Shown: positions 13,034 to 23,519, counted from the first letter of the stretch. The stretch: DNA of 64,000 nucleotides from Procambarus clarkii (GCF_040958095.1 NC_091209.1:11234895-11298894); one strand, 5' to 3'. Notes: a model not told the origin generated them from the letters alone. Numbers and translations: made by a program.

Positions 13034-13185
13034 TGTGGAGGAGACGGCTATCAACACCCAGTGCTCGCGGTGTTCCCCTGTGGAGGAGACGGCTATCAAC
13101 ACCCAGTGCTCGCGGTGTTCCCCTGTGGAGGAGACGGCTATCAACACCCAGTGCTCGCGGTGTTCCCCTGTGGAGGAGACTGGTA
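13034..13185. repeat. 45-bp minisatellite, 3.4 copies
   Basis: Unit starts at 13034, 13079, 13124 and 13169. Each begins TGTGGAGGAGACGGCTATCA and ends CGGTGTTCCCC. Forty-five is a multiple of three, so overlapping ORFs persist on both strands. Confidence 0.92.
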
Positions 13186-13425
13186 ACAAAGGGCCACGGG
13201 TGAAGACGAGGGTGGCTCTGGACATCTGGGTGTTGTCAGTAACTATCAACAGATGGCACCAGGGTGGGGGACAGGCCAGGCCTACAGATACCTTGTAGGT
13301 CCCAATAAGGACTCTGGCCACCTTCCTTTCTCCCCAGAGACTGCGAGAGAACAAAGACAATGATTAGTGTCAATCATTGAATAACGAGCTGTTCTCACCC
13401 TGGGAGTGTCACGGCTGACCAGCGT

Positions 13426-13577
13426 CCCCCAGGGCTCGTTCCCACCTTGGGCTCGTCGCCCCCAGGGCTCGTTCCCACCTTGGGCTCATCGCCCCCAGGG
13501 CTCGTCGCCCCCAGGGCTCGTTCCCACCTTGGGCTCGTCGTCCCCAGGGCTCGTCGCCCCCAGGGCTCGTCCCCCAG
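13426..13577. repeat. Higher-order minisatellite of GGGCTCGT units
   Basis: Alternates CCCCCAGGGCTCGTTCCCAC plus CTTGGGCTCGTCG (33 bp) with shorter CCCCCAGGGCTCGTCG units (about 16 bp). The result is a compound array with two unit lengths. Confidence 0.88.
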
Positions 13578-14020
13578 CCCAGCACTACCACGGAGTGCAG
13601 GTCGGCCACAGGTTACCAACCCGGAGACGTCGACTTTAAATATGCCTGGGGGTTACGGTCGTCTTGAAGCCACTCTCCCCCAGCCTGATTAATTACTGTA
13701 AACCCCCTGTGTTCCATGCCGCCTTGCACACATACCCTTCCGCAACCACATCACTCAAAGTCCTCTAAAAAAACATTTACAGTTTACATAACCAGTTCTA
13801 TTCCATTCGTCACATTGATCGAACATTCTTCAATTTAAATAGCATTTAACATTTAGCCTGCATTTGTGATTCTTCCTAGCGAGCGTCCTTCAGCCCGGCC
13901 CAATAACGTGTGTTGCGGGTCCCGCTACCTGGGGAAACCTTCCCTGGCCGCCAGATGGCCAGATGCTGGGCGTCGCTGGAGGCCAGAGGACGCGGCGGTG
14001 CTGTTATGGCTGTGGCGGGG

Positions 14021-14160
14021 CACCTGTGGTGGTGGCGGGGCACCTGTGGTGGTGGAGGGGCACCTGTGGTGGTGGAGGGGCACCTGTGGTGGTGGAGGGG
14101 CACCTGTGGTGGTGGAGGGGCACCTGTGGTGGTGGCGGGGCACCTGTGGTGGTGGAGGGA
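14021..14160. repeat. 20-bp GGTGG-rich minisatellite, seven copies
   Basis: Unit CACCTGTGGTGGTGGAGGGG with a C variant in the GGCGGGG copies at both ends. Starts every 20 bp from 14021. The strand is strongly G-rich with regular GG/GGGG spacing, so quadruplex formation is possible. Confidence 0.93.
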
Positions 14161-14164
14161 GGTA

Positions 14165-14944
14165 GCAACGCCCCCCGCAATTGACCCCCAGCCCTCGCAC
14201 ACACCCAACACATGCTTGCTTGCTTGCTTGCTTACCTGCCTGCTCTACAGTCGGCCTGCAAAGCTGCCTGCCTGCCTGCCAACACTGGAGCTGGCCCTGA
14301 AGGTCTGCCCTACCGACCAAACTCGCACCACACTACCCCAGGCAATGCTCACCGACCCCTAAACACCTTCCCAGCCAGGCCCCGTCATATAGACCACCTC
14401 AACATGTGCCTCCCAACACCAGAAAGCTGGAGGAGTGGCGGCAACGTGTGAAGGCCAGTCCACACCAGATCAGGATGAGAGCCAACAAAGGCAGGAGAAA
14501 GTGGAATTAAGAGTAAGCAAGAAAGCGAGTGTAGCGAGCAAACAGCAGAGTCCAGGTTTGGTTATTGTCGAGCTTATTTCCTCCCTTCTGCATATGCAAA
14601 AAATAAAAAAAATAAAATAGTTTCAAAATTTCACATTGACCTTGAAATAAGATTGTGTGACTGCTCCCTATCCCACACTCGCCTACCTAGCAAGCTCGTG
14701 GAGAGAGAGAGAACTGAGGAAACTATTAGAAATCTTGGGAAAGGATTAAATATATAATCAAAAGACAACAAGTGTTCAGTGACGGGAACTTGAGGTAGAC
14801 GTAACCCCAAATCTAGTGTCAGTACCACACATTAGCAGAGGCGACCACAGTATGGCGACAAGCATGCACAATGGTGAAGAAAGGCAAGTAATGAAAGATT
14901 GCTCCAGAAACCACTTTTAAGATATGCTAAATGCGTCGGAAGGC
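14165..14944. other. Unassigned stretch with (CTTG)n and (CCTG)n
   Basis: Contains GCTTGCTTGCTTGCTTGC near 14216 and GCCTGCCTGCC near 14267. No supported gene. Confidence 0.5.
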
Positions 14945-15035
14945 ACCGCAATAGGCGATCGGTGGCTGAAAATCGAGGCCCAGGAGCTTGAACTCGCCGT
15001 GCAATCACACCCAGGCGAGTACACCACCCAGACAC
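14945..15035. repeat. Dispersed repeat family N
   Basis: CACCGCAATAGGCG.. GCCCAGGAGCTTGAACTCGC.. CAGGCGAGTACACCACC matches 46217-46320 (CACTGCAATAGGCG.. GGCCCAAGAGCTGAAGCTCA.. AAGTGAGTACACAGCC). The short core GCCCAGGAGTTGAAGTTCGA also occurs at 31319. Class unknown. Confidence 0.5.
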
Positions 15036-15351
15036 CGTACTGGAAGTGACGGACTACATTACACATAATTTACATATAAAACAAGCAAGCATCGCGGTAT
15101 ACGTACATACATATCGTGGCATATATTAGTTGTACCGTACATGCAACGTTAAGTTGTACTCCGGCACCCCTCCTCCGTCGTCCAGGGTCCGGCACCCCGT
15201 CGTCCTGGGTCCGGTCCTTGGTCACAGGGGCTCCCAAACCCTCATATCACCACCAGTATTAATAAGTGCATATTTATCGTCGTTCCGTGTGACTAAAAAC
15301 TCAAATCCAACGTTATGTTTAAGTATTGACTGTGATAACTCGCTTAGCAAT

Positions 15352-15600
15352 GTTGTGGCTTGCTTAGCTAAATGTACTTTAGGGTTTGGTTCTTGAGTCC
15401 AGTGTGTGCTTCTAACCTTTTGCTCCACAGCCCACGGGAGGGGTATGGGGGTCCACCGCCGCCCACGGGAGGGGTATGGGGGTCCACCGCCGCCCACGGG
15501 AGGGGTATGGGGGTCCACCGCCGCCCACGGGAGGGGTATGGGGGTCCACCGCCGCCCACGGGAGGGGTATGGGGGTCCACCGCCGCCCACGGGAGGGGTA
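15352..15600 (+). repeat. Family M element with an internal 31-bp minisatellite
   Basis: 15352-15430 matches the front of family M at 63083-63160 (GCTTGCTTAGCTAAATG.. then the CCACAG/CCCAC junction). From 15431 the segment CCCACGGGAGGGGTATGGGG GTCCACCGCCG repeats every 31 bp (15431, 15462, 15493, 15524, 15555, 15586). In the unexpanded copies at 26537 and 63162 this segment occurs once and continues into GTGCATAATAAA. Open frames on both strands here are artefacts. Confidence 0.85.
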
Positions 15601-15655
15601 CACATAAATTAAACACCTTTTGAGATGTTGGGATGTACGGGGGAGTCAGGCCGGT

Positions 15656-15690
15656 GTTGCTTCCCTGATCGGAGTGATCAGGGAAGCAAC
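15656..15690. repeat. Perfect 15-bp inverted repeat with 5-nt loop
   Basis: GTTGCTTCCCTGATC, loop GGAGT, then GATCAGGGAAGCAAC. No poly-T follows and there is no gene to terminate, so no function is implied. Confidence 0.95.
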
Positions 15691-16195
15691 AGTCGCGCCC
15701 GCCCGCTCACCTGCCTTATTTAGCTAATGATGCGTTGCCATGCGTCTTGATTATTGCTGCCTACAGTTTATCTTTCACTAATGTAACTCCCCTCCCCCCC
15801 CCCTTGTCGCCCACCACACGCACCCACCACACGCACCACACCCCCACACGCGCACGTTCAGAAGTAGGTTCGTGACATAATAAGGTTTCATGAACTAGTT
15901 GCACCAATCTAAAAACGCCTTTAAGTAGGTTACAAGAAGCACACTAGGAGCTGAAGCCCCCCCCCCCCCTGAACCACTAAGTTGAAGAGAGCTCGTAAAC
16001 GGGAGGAGGATACCCTATCCACCCTCTCACTTAAAGAGCCTTTTATCTAACCGTCAATGTATTGCGAATGATTGCTTGGATAATTTCTCAAACTTCGTAA
16101 CTGTTATTTGGATCGAAAAAAAAATTATGTTTTAAGAGTCTTTGCTCGTCTTTAACGGAAACATTGGTAATTATGTCATAACTACGAGGTCCGAG
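15691..16195. other. Unassigned stretch
   Basis: Contains CACC/CACACG-rich sequence near 15810-15855 and a C12 run at about 15957. No supported gene. Confidence 0.45.
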
Positions 16196-16199
16196 GCGC

Positions 16200-16320
16200 A
16201 GTGTACCTGCCTGATGGGGTTCTGGGAGTTGTTCTACTCCTCAAGCCCGGCCCGAGGCCAGGCTTGACTTGTGAGAGCTTGGTTCACCAGGCTGTTGCTT
16301 GGAGTGGTCGTATGACCACA
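16200..16320 (-). mobile_element. Dispersed repeat family E, copy
   Basis: CTGATGGGGTTCTGGGAGTT.. CAAGCCCGGCCCGAGGCCAG.. CAGGCTGTTGCTTGGAG, the inverse of the copies at 20419 and 23369. The central AAGCC.GGCC..GGCC.GGCTT is itself a near-perfect stem. Confidence 0.75.
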
Positions 16321-17685
16321 GTATTTCTAAAATATGTTAGATTACAAAAATCTCGTCTGTTCCCAACTGCAAGTGACAGGAAGGGATCCTGACACTTGCT
16401 TTTCGGCTCTGTGGCCCAAAAGGAAATTATACCTGAAAGAGGAAGGAGAATATGAAATAGTCTCCTTCCAGAAAAGCCAGAAAAGTTGAGAAAAAGAATA
16501 TGCCCCGCACCGTACCCACCACGTGTAACAGAACACCCTCGGCCGTACCTGCAAGGTTGGCAAATGTAAGAACAGCCTTGAGGATTCTCAACAAGAAGTC
16601 CTTGAGGCTACTGACCACCACATGCGTAAAACTGGAGTAAGCAGCGTGGGCAGGTAACCCACACCTTGTTAAACAAAGCTTGAGAACCTCCAGAACTTTA
16701 CCACCAGGACGGACCCTGAGCCACACCAGCTCTCGTAAACAAACACCAACTGCTTGAAAGCGGGCATGTCAGAAATAAAAATTTGACGCTCAAATAAGAC
16801 ACAAGATTAAGAATTTACAAAGTTGTCTTTACAGTGTGAAGGCCTTACATGAAAGAAAAATATCTGGAGCGGAAGTAATGGAGACTAACTTAGTACAAGG
16901 GCTCAAATGCAGATAAAGCGAGTCACATTGAGGAAGTCATTACATTGGTCCATTAATAATCAAGAGGTGCGGCACAGGAGCTTACGTTGGTATCTCCATT
17001 AAACATTCCACTACAGGTACTGTGTCTGAATTCTAGCAACCACGCTTCCGCACCCAAGCATACTTATTTTCAAAATATTCATTAATGTTACAAATCGTAA
17101 TGCAGCAGGGAAAAGGAAGATGGGACAGAGGCCAGTCACCTGCAAAACCCCCCATTCCCCTGCACCACCCAATCCCCCTGAACCACCCCATCCCCCTTGC
17201 ACCACCCCAATCCCTGGCGCCACCCCCACTCCCCTGCACCTCACAGCAGCTATCCTAAGAGCTAAATCCTTTCTGGGAGCACTTCATCAACTACACAAAA
17301 TTGCGAGCTATCCTGTGAACACCGTTTAATCCCTCTCTTATTCAAAAGACACCTGTTATTATCCAAGCACACTTCCATGCCTGTCTGGGGGCAGTTTACA
17401 TGTTTACCTGGCTGACGTCAGCAGCCAGCCCCGCCACCACGCACACCAACTGTCAAAAATGCTTCTCCCAAATTACCATAAATCTAGCTCAACAAAAAAT
17501 GTGATACGCATGCTTCTATAAGATCCAGCCCTTTACATAATAAAGGAAACGTTTCTAAGACACGTACTACTAAAATATATAGACTTTAAATGGGACTTAA
17601 CCTATTTACGAAATCCATAGTTTAGTAATTGTAACGCGCACGCACAACAAAAGCCTAAGCTCAGCGGAAATTTTTGCGCGCGGAA
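16321..17685. other. Unassigned stretch
   Basis: Includes CCC-rich degenerate repeats of CACC(C)AATCCCC type at 17150-17235. The roughly 100-codon minus-strand ORF at 16427-16726 matches no family I know and is not supported as a gene. Confidence 0.4.
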
Positions 17686-17965
17686 AGTTCTACCTTCCAG
17701 CCTATCGTCTGCCGCTCCAGGAAGCCAACCTGTACCGTGACATAACTTGTGTCTGGTATTTCACTCAAAGGGTCATAAACCCATGGAACCGCCTACCCAC
17801 CGAAGCAGTCAATTCCAAGACATTACTTCAGATCAAAACCAAGTTCGAAAACATCTTCAGGACCAATGGGGATGCTTTGACGAGCCGCCGGCTTCCTTTC
17901 GTCTCCGAGATCACTAGAGAGTGGCCTTCTGGTAAATTCAGGCAAATTTTTGTTATACGGTATTG
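17686..17965 (+). mobile_element. Non-LTR retrotransposon C-terminus
   Basis: One frame reads about 90 residues ending in the typical polymerase tail: FTQRVINPWNRLPTEAVNS, then FKxxxFxN-like KTKFENIFRTNGDALTSRR. The WNxLP and following VN/FE pattern is diagnostic of CR1/L2/Jockey-like ORF2 ends. A related, shorter tail is at 57585-57720 (TSRRL shared). Confidence 0.8.
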
Positions 17966-18164
17966 TATAATAAAATACAATTTTGAATTTATATGCAAGT
18001 ATTAGTCCGCTCCGTTCTATTTAATGAATAAATGTAGCCGGAACTCTTCTTCAGAGCCTGGGTGCAAGAACAGTCATGCTCACTAAGAACAGTACACAAA
18101 AATAAAAACGTAAGCATAGAGGAAGCTATAGAAGGCTAGTTTGTTCATGCTAAACAGCAACTAT

Positions 18165-18400
18165 TTATACCCAAACTCTTGCACATGTGTCTAACCATCC
18201 CTTGAAACAATCCAGTGATCCCACGTATATTAAGTTACCAAGTATTTTGTTCCATAAATCAACTACCCTATTTCCAAACCAGTAGTTACCTAGATTATTT
18301 TGTCCGAATCTAAACTTATCCAATTTGTATGGATTGCGCAGCCTTGATAGCAAAGGGGGAGGGGGGTTACCGTGGCGTGTAAACACAAGACAGCACACAA
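18165..18400 (-). mobile_element. CR1/L2-like LINE C-terminus
   Basis: The minus frame contains KLDKFRFGQNNLGNYWFGNR then VVDLWNKILGN and SLDCFKGWLD. It is homologous to 47480-47620, where the same end is on the plus strand. 5'-truncated; no catalytic part. Confidence 0.82.
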
Positions 18401-18499
18401 GATTTGTGTGTTCACAAGACAGCAATCTGCACCATCAATCTTACTGACTGCGCCAACTATGAAGGCTGCTTAAACAATATGGCATGGGGGCTTCACCGG

Positions 18500-18659
18500 A
18501 GCGGGAGACATCTCCCGTCACGCAGGCTGCAGTCTCACCTCCACAGATCTCTCCAGTATCAGCTCTTGATACTGGTAATGGCTCAAAAGGGCCACCACTT
18601 ACGGGCTAGTCATGCCCGTGCCACCTTTTGGGTGGCTTAATCTTCATCAATCAATCAAT
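18500..18659 (+). mobile_element. Hairpin-chain repeat family B, copy 2, with target duplication
   Basis: Full-length copy from GCGGGAGACATCTCCCG to the CATCAATCAATCAATC tail. CTTCACCGG occurs immediately before (18491-18499) and immediately after (18660-18668), a 9-bp target-site duplication. All six stems are recognisable. Confidence 0.92.
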
Positions 18660-18669
18660 CTTCACCGGC

Positions 18670-20230
18670 GCACAAGGAAGATTATCTCCGTCGCCACGAG
18701 ACCAAAAATGCCCTGGCCACGTCAACACAGACTGCACTGCTTCAAGTCTAACAACAGAATAGAAAATTGGAACTCTTAAGCGGAACATGTAATTACACAT
18801 TGTTCAATGTACAAATTACCTTACTAAAAATTTAAACCAAGTCCAAGGGAATATCAGTTAGCTACATTAAAACAAATTATCTTGAGAACTATTCAATTGT
18901 TAATACACAGAACCTATGATTAACCTTTTAATTTGTGAAAAAGAAATATTTTCAAGATACAAATTTGTAAATATTGAGGTAAAGGAGGACTAGGCTGACA
19001 GCTTAATCATGAACCGTTTACTCTCTTATCTTGACAACAGTCCCTTGTACTACATCATCTCTGCAAATATTACATTAACGATGAAAAGATTACACTTACA
19101 GATCTCACAACTGATGCATGATACACCCACAATTATGATGGCAAATGTTAGAATTGCTGCAATTATGTATTTAGCCTCTGTAATGCCTTCGACATTACAG
19201 AGCGCTAGCTTTAACTATGTATACCAGTAGTTACTGACAACCCCTTAAAATAAAAATAAAACAACGAAATATGCTTCAATTTTCAATTCACTATTGCTTA
19301 AAATGCGGCGAAGTTAAATTGACGTCAATAGAGAGGACTGAAGCCTCACTTGGTGGCGGTCTTGCTCCACTGTTATTACAACACATTTACTGCGAAACTG
19401 GAGTAACCTATAAAAATAACAGCAACACGTTTAAATGTTTGGAGTATACAAGTTTTACAAGCTGGAAAACAATAGCACTCCACGCCTCTCTCTTGGAAAA
19501 ATCCTTTGACATCGCATCACCTTCACCCGCACCACCCCCGCTATTCCCAAGATATTATCAAACAAGATATCAGTAAATTCAGAGGTTTTGAACCCGTACA
19601 CAATCTACAGACTGGAAACTGTCACACAGCCATGACTAATGACTGCTTTGCCGGCTGGAGGGCGGGAAGAGGTCTTGTAATTCAACCTAAAATATTAATG
19701 TAACTGGGATTATTTGACATCCACCCTTATAAAGCAAATTGTTTACCACTCAAGGTCACATTTAACCATTCACCATAGCAGTCTGCTCTCACACGCGCAC
19801 ACATACAACCAATCACCCATTTTGTTTCTGAAATCTTATGTGCACATATTATAGTCAATGCTGCGCTAATATTACCCTACTAATATCTCTGGTAATTTGA
19901 ATTTTATGAGAAGGTCTGTCATACCAAGTACGGACTGAGGGGCAGAGATTGGCCTAAAATCGAACATTTAGATAAAGGTCCCAACAAACCCTGCAAGAAA
20001 TGCCACACGAGTTAATAACCGAAGTATCTACAGTACATCGACAACTTGTACAAATTGACAAATCAACTAAAATAGAAATATGGGCTAAACTACGTAATAA
20101 ACGAACTGTGCAATAACCGAGGTTTACACAACACCCATTAAGAGTCTAACGTGACCTTCCGTGACCTCTAATAATCTAGCGTCCTCGCTCGCAGGAGGAT
20201 AAGCGTGTGAACAACTGGAGCTGTCTGGGG
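18670..20230. other. Unassigned AT-rich stretch
   Basis: No recognised repeat. ORFs at 19009-19230 (73 codons) and 19271-19576 (101 codons) show no known motif and no supporting signals. I do not call them genes. Confidence 0.45.
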
Positions 20231-20234
20231 TAGG

Positions 20235-20320
20235 GGGGTAGAAATAGCCTAAGCTACACTATCCCTTTGAGATGGATTTTTTTCTCGCCTCAATAAACAT
20301 ACTTGTACTTGAACTGATAT
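20235..20320 (+). mobile_element. Dispersed repeat family R
   Basis: GGGGTAGAAATAGCCTAAGC.. TTTGAGAT.. CCTCAATAAACATACTTG..TTGAAC. Matches 25876-25937. Confidence 0.65.
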
Positions 20321-20418
20321 CACAATCATTCTCAGAATCCCACCCCCCCTCCCCCAGGGCGCAGGAATGCTGAGGCTTGTACGTTGGCCCACTGTTCACC
20401 CCCACTGGGAGCACTCAG

Positions 20419-20575
20419 GCCGGACCAACCGGGCTGTGGTGGGTATGTGGGCCTGCGGGCCGCTCCAAGCAACAGCCTGGTGGACCAAACTCTCACAAGT
20501 CAAGCCTGGCCTCGGGCCGGGCTTGGGGAGTAGAAGAACTCCCAGAACCCCATCAACCAGGTATCAACCAGGCCC
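20419..20575 (+). mobile_element. Dispersed repeat family E, near full length
   Basis: Starts GGCCGGACCAACCGGGCTGT and ends CCATCAACCAGGTATCAACC. About 95% identical by eye to 23369-23516. Internal palindromic blocks (AAGCC.GGCC/GGCC.GGCTT and ACCTGGTTGAT-type ends) make it hairpin-prone. The 95-codon ORF is incidental. Confidence 0.82.
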
Positions 20576-21618
20576 CACCCCTTGGGCACAATAATATTGG
20601 ATGCCCCTGCTTTTATGAACTTAACTTCGACGCCTTCAGACACGTACGATGCTGTTTAATATAATTCGCAATTCGTGCTGGTTAAGCACCTATTAAAGCG
20701 CAACACGTAATTATCATTTGTTTGCATATAAAATTATTTAACAAAGACTACTTGGCTAAGCTGATTTAAACGAATTCACGTTTTATAATGCTTCAGATTG
20801 TGTACATAACTCTTGCTTGGATTAGTTGAATTTACCAGGCGGCGGCAAACAGGCCACCAGTGTGGAGGTGACGGGAGACTACCACCCATGTTACCGCCCA
20901 ATATGCTCTCCCACCATATTACTTAAGCCTAATATATTTAGAAGATCAAGCGCCTTGACGATACGGTCAGCAACCGCCCATGTTCTCAAATAGGGTTCAA
21001 AGCTATATATATATTATATGTACCATCACCCGTAATGGTATATATATACCATTATATTATACCATCACCTGCAGAGTCCGTTCTGTGGACGTTTACAGTA
21101 TAAATACATAATGAAATGACAGAACGTGATGTATCCGAGACAACACCGAAGCCGTACTGTGGGATTTAACCCCTCGAAGTGGGATCGAAGTCCTCATACA
21201 GCCGTTAAGTAGTACGTGTGCCTGAGGAGTCCACGGATGTGGGTTCCAGCCCAATAAACGTCTACAACGTATTTTCACCAAATAAATATTAGGCAAGGTC
21301 ATGCACTTGTCCCGATGCACTACCAGCGTACCACAACCTGTCACCAGGCTTCCCTGACCGCCAGCCCTCCTCCTCCTCGCCGGTCTTGTGCAGAATCTCC
21401 TCTGGGAAACACAGTTAAGAGTTAGACAGCGCTTGAGAGCCCTAGAGACCAGGAAAGTTACTCGTGATGATGATGGTGACTTTACAATTACAGTCGCAGA
21501 GGTCATGCAGACTAATTGATAACTACCACACCCGTGGACTGGCAATTAACTGGTGGGCTTACGGAGGACTGAGTGAGGGAGGAGGGCACCACTGGGCAAA
21601 CATTACAGTGTATGAATG
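20576..21618. other. Unassigned stretch with a TA palindrome
   Basis: Holds a perfect 22-bp palindrome TAATGGTATATA/TATACCATTA at 21033-21054 beside other TATA/ACCATCACC repeats. The 150-codon minus ORF at 21093-21545 has no recognisable domain. Confidence 0.55.
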
Positions 21619-22038
21619 ACGCTTCAACAGTGAAGCCGTGGCGCCCTTCCTACACGCTTCAACAGTGAAGCCGTGGCGCCCTTCCTACACGCTTCAACAG
21701 TGAAGCCGTGGCGCCCTTCCTACACGCTTCAACAGTGAAGCCGTGGCGCCCTTCCTACACGCTTCAACAGTGAAGCCGTGGCGCCCTTCCTACACGCTTC
21801 AACAGTGAAGCCGTGGCGCCCTTCCTACACGCTTCAACAGTGAAGCCGTGGCGCCCTTCCTACACGCTTCAACAGTGAAGCCGTGGCGCCCTTCCTACAC
21901 GCTTCAACAGTGAAGCCGTGGCGCCCTTCCTACACGCTTCAACAGTGAAGCCGTGGCGCCCTTCCTACACGCTTCAACAGTGAAGCCGTGGCGCCCTTCC
22001 TACACGCTTCAACAGTGAAGCCGTGGCGCCCTTCCTAC
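21619..22038. repeat. Homogeneous 35-bp tandem array, 12 copies
   Basis: Twelve consecutive units with no visible difference, beginning ACGCTTCAACAGTGAAGCCG and ending TGGCGCCCTTCCTAC. Each unit holds the small hairpin GCTTCA-ACAG-TGAAGC and the palindrome GGCGCC. Perfect identity implies recent expansion or active homogenisation. Confidence 0.97.
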
Positions 22039-22189
22039 ACTGCTACACATTTTCCACCACTTGTTTACATCATACATACCTGGCAAATATAATCGACATA
22101 AAACAATAACAGTTTGCAATAATTCTTAAGGTAGAGCCAACAAAATATTAGATATAAGCATTACAGGAAGTAATACACAAGGAGCAAAT

Positions 22190-22300
22190 CCGTAGTAGCC
22201 GTGATGAGGATTCGAACCTATTGCTCTGGGTCCCCCCTCAAGCACACGCCTTAGAGAACAAGGCCACGACATGGTCAAAAGGATTGCAACCTGGGGTTTT
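22190..22300 (-). mobile_element. tRNA-derived SINE family K, copy 3
   Basis: The minus strand has GTCGTGGCCTTGTTCTCTAA.. then GGTTCGAATCCTCATCACGG (perfect B box), continuing into TACGGATTTGCTC as in the other copies. Confidence 0.75.
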
Positions 22301-22456
22301 ACTAAATCCACGAAGGTTCCACTGAAGCCGAACACGGGGCTTTACCCCATGCACTCTGGTTCTGTCGCCCAGATATTCTACCTCTGACACTTACTCTTTC
22401 AATACACAGAAATCACATTAACGTGATAGATCAATGAGCAAATCCTTAGGAGTTTC

Positions 22457-22490
22457 TGCAACAACAGGATTCACAGATCCTGTTGTTGCA
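22457..22490. repeat. Perfect 14-bp inverted repeat, 6-nt loop
   Basis: TGCAACAACAGGAT, loop TCACAG, ATCCTGTTGTTGCA. Isolated; no gene adjacent. Confidence 0.95.
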
Positions 22491-22554
22491 TTATGGTTAC
22501 AGAATACTTTGTGCATTGCTCTATTTTCTTAATCTTTGCTAGACTGTTGTATGT

Positions 22555-22770
22555 AAATGTCTACATTCTCCCCTGTTAGATGTACGTGTTGCAGCTTTAT
22601 CTGCACTGTCATTCCCTGGTATTCCCACACGACTTGGCACCCAGATGATACCACGACCTTGGGCGTCTGAGTGTTTGTATTAATGTTGTAACATTTGTGG
22701 TCACAAGGATGTTGTCACACACGCGTTCTTGTTGCAAGGTTTCAATGGCAGTTCTTGAATCTGTACGATA
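22555..22770 (-). mobile_element. Retrotransposon RNase H domain relic
   Basis: Two minus-strand frames together show an RNase H domain: TDSRTAIETLQQ (second-half catalytic Asp), then after a +1 shift GIIWVPSRVGIPGNDSADKA, the typical WxPSHxGIxGNExAD block. The usual His of PSH is Arg here. Such domains end ORF2 of several non-LTR clades (Jockey/I/R1-like) and also occur in LTR elements. No polymerase lies upstream within reach, so the clade is open. Dead copy. Confidence 0.75.
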
Positions 22771-22914
22771 ACGCGTTAGTCGAAACACAAGAGACGAAAC
22801 GTCATCGTCTCTTCAATTTCTAGCGTGTGGTTTAGTCAACACGTGTTGTCGGTGTTCAGCAAGAGCATCTTCCAACTTCCAAAGCCTTTTGCATAGGTAG
22901 CATCTCTTGTAAAG

Positions 22915-23210
22915 TTGATTTATTATTAACATCTTTATTGGCAAAATTAATTACAATTTTGCCTAATCTGAGGATTCCGATTGTCTTGTTAAAGTGAGGA
23001 TAATGCTGGTATTCACTGTCACGCAGGACAGAGGGTCATACATAAGACAATAGGTCTAAACTGTAGGCTGAAGTACATATATATCATGGTTACAATCAAT
23101 GTTTTAAGGTATGGATATGTGAAAACAACTTTCTATTGTGCCCTGCCACACAAGGGCAGGGATGGGTTCGTAAGCGATGCAGCTTAGAAGTAATATAAAT
23201 GAAAAATTTT
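22915..23210 (-). mobile_element. Dispersed repeat family O, copy 1
   Basis: About 290 bp, the reverse complement of 35150-35445. Sense orientation ends AATTACAATTTTGCC-like sequence, CAATAAAGATGTTAATAATA, so it has an AATAAA followed by a (TAA)n tail. Probably the 3' end of a larger retroelement. Confidence 0.82.
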
Positions 23211-23368
23211 CTTCATTCTTTAAAATGGACAAGCAAATTTTGGGTAAACTGTTAGGATGTCGTCCAGAACACCTGAGTCAATGTTGAGCCGCTGTCTGAG
23301 ACAGTAGACCAGGTCCTGTCACAGAGTACTTGAGTAACATTACCCAGAAGCTAATTCCTCCAAGGAGT

Positions 23369-23516
23369 GCCGGACCAACCGGGCTGTGGTGGGTATGTGG
23401 GCCTGCGGGCCGCTCCAAGCAACAGCCTAGTGGACCAAACTCTCAAGTCAAGCCTGGCCTCGGGCCGGGCTTGGGGAGTAAAAGAACTCCCAGAACCCCA
23501 TCAACCAGGTATCACC
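23369..23516 (+). mobile_element. Dispersed repeat family E, near full length
   Basis: Close match to 20419-20575, with a small deletion at the CTCACAAGTC site (here CTCAAGTC). Confidence 0.82.
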
Positions 23517-23519
23517 ACA

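Noticed and set aside
13866..14362. Trp/Gly-rich and Pro/His-rich ORFs up to 150 codons
   Set aside because: Driven by the 20-bp GGTGG minisatellite.
15656..15690. Intrinsic transcription terminator
   Set aside because: No bacterial context, no T tract after the stem and no gene upstream.
21093..21545. 150-codon minus-strand ORF as a gene
   Set aside because: No motif, no supporting signals, and composition like the flanks.
21619..22038. Possible CRISPR array
   Set aside because: The repeats are directly abutting with no unique spacers, and the genome is eukaryotic. The same applies to the arrays at 33499, 40719 and 41853.
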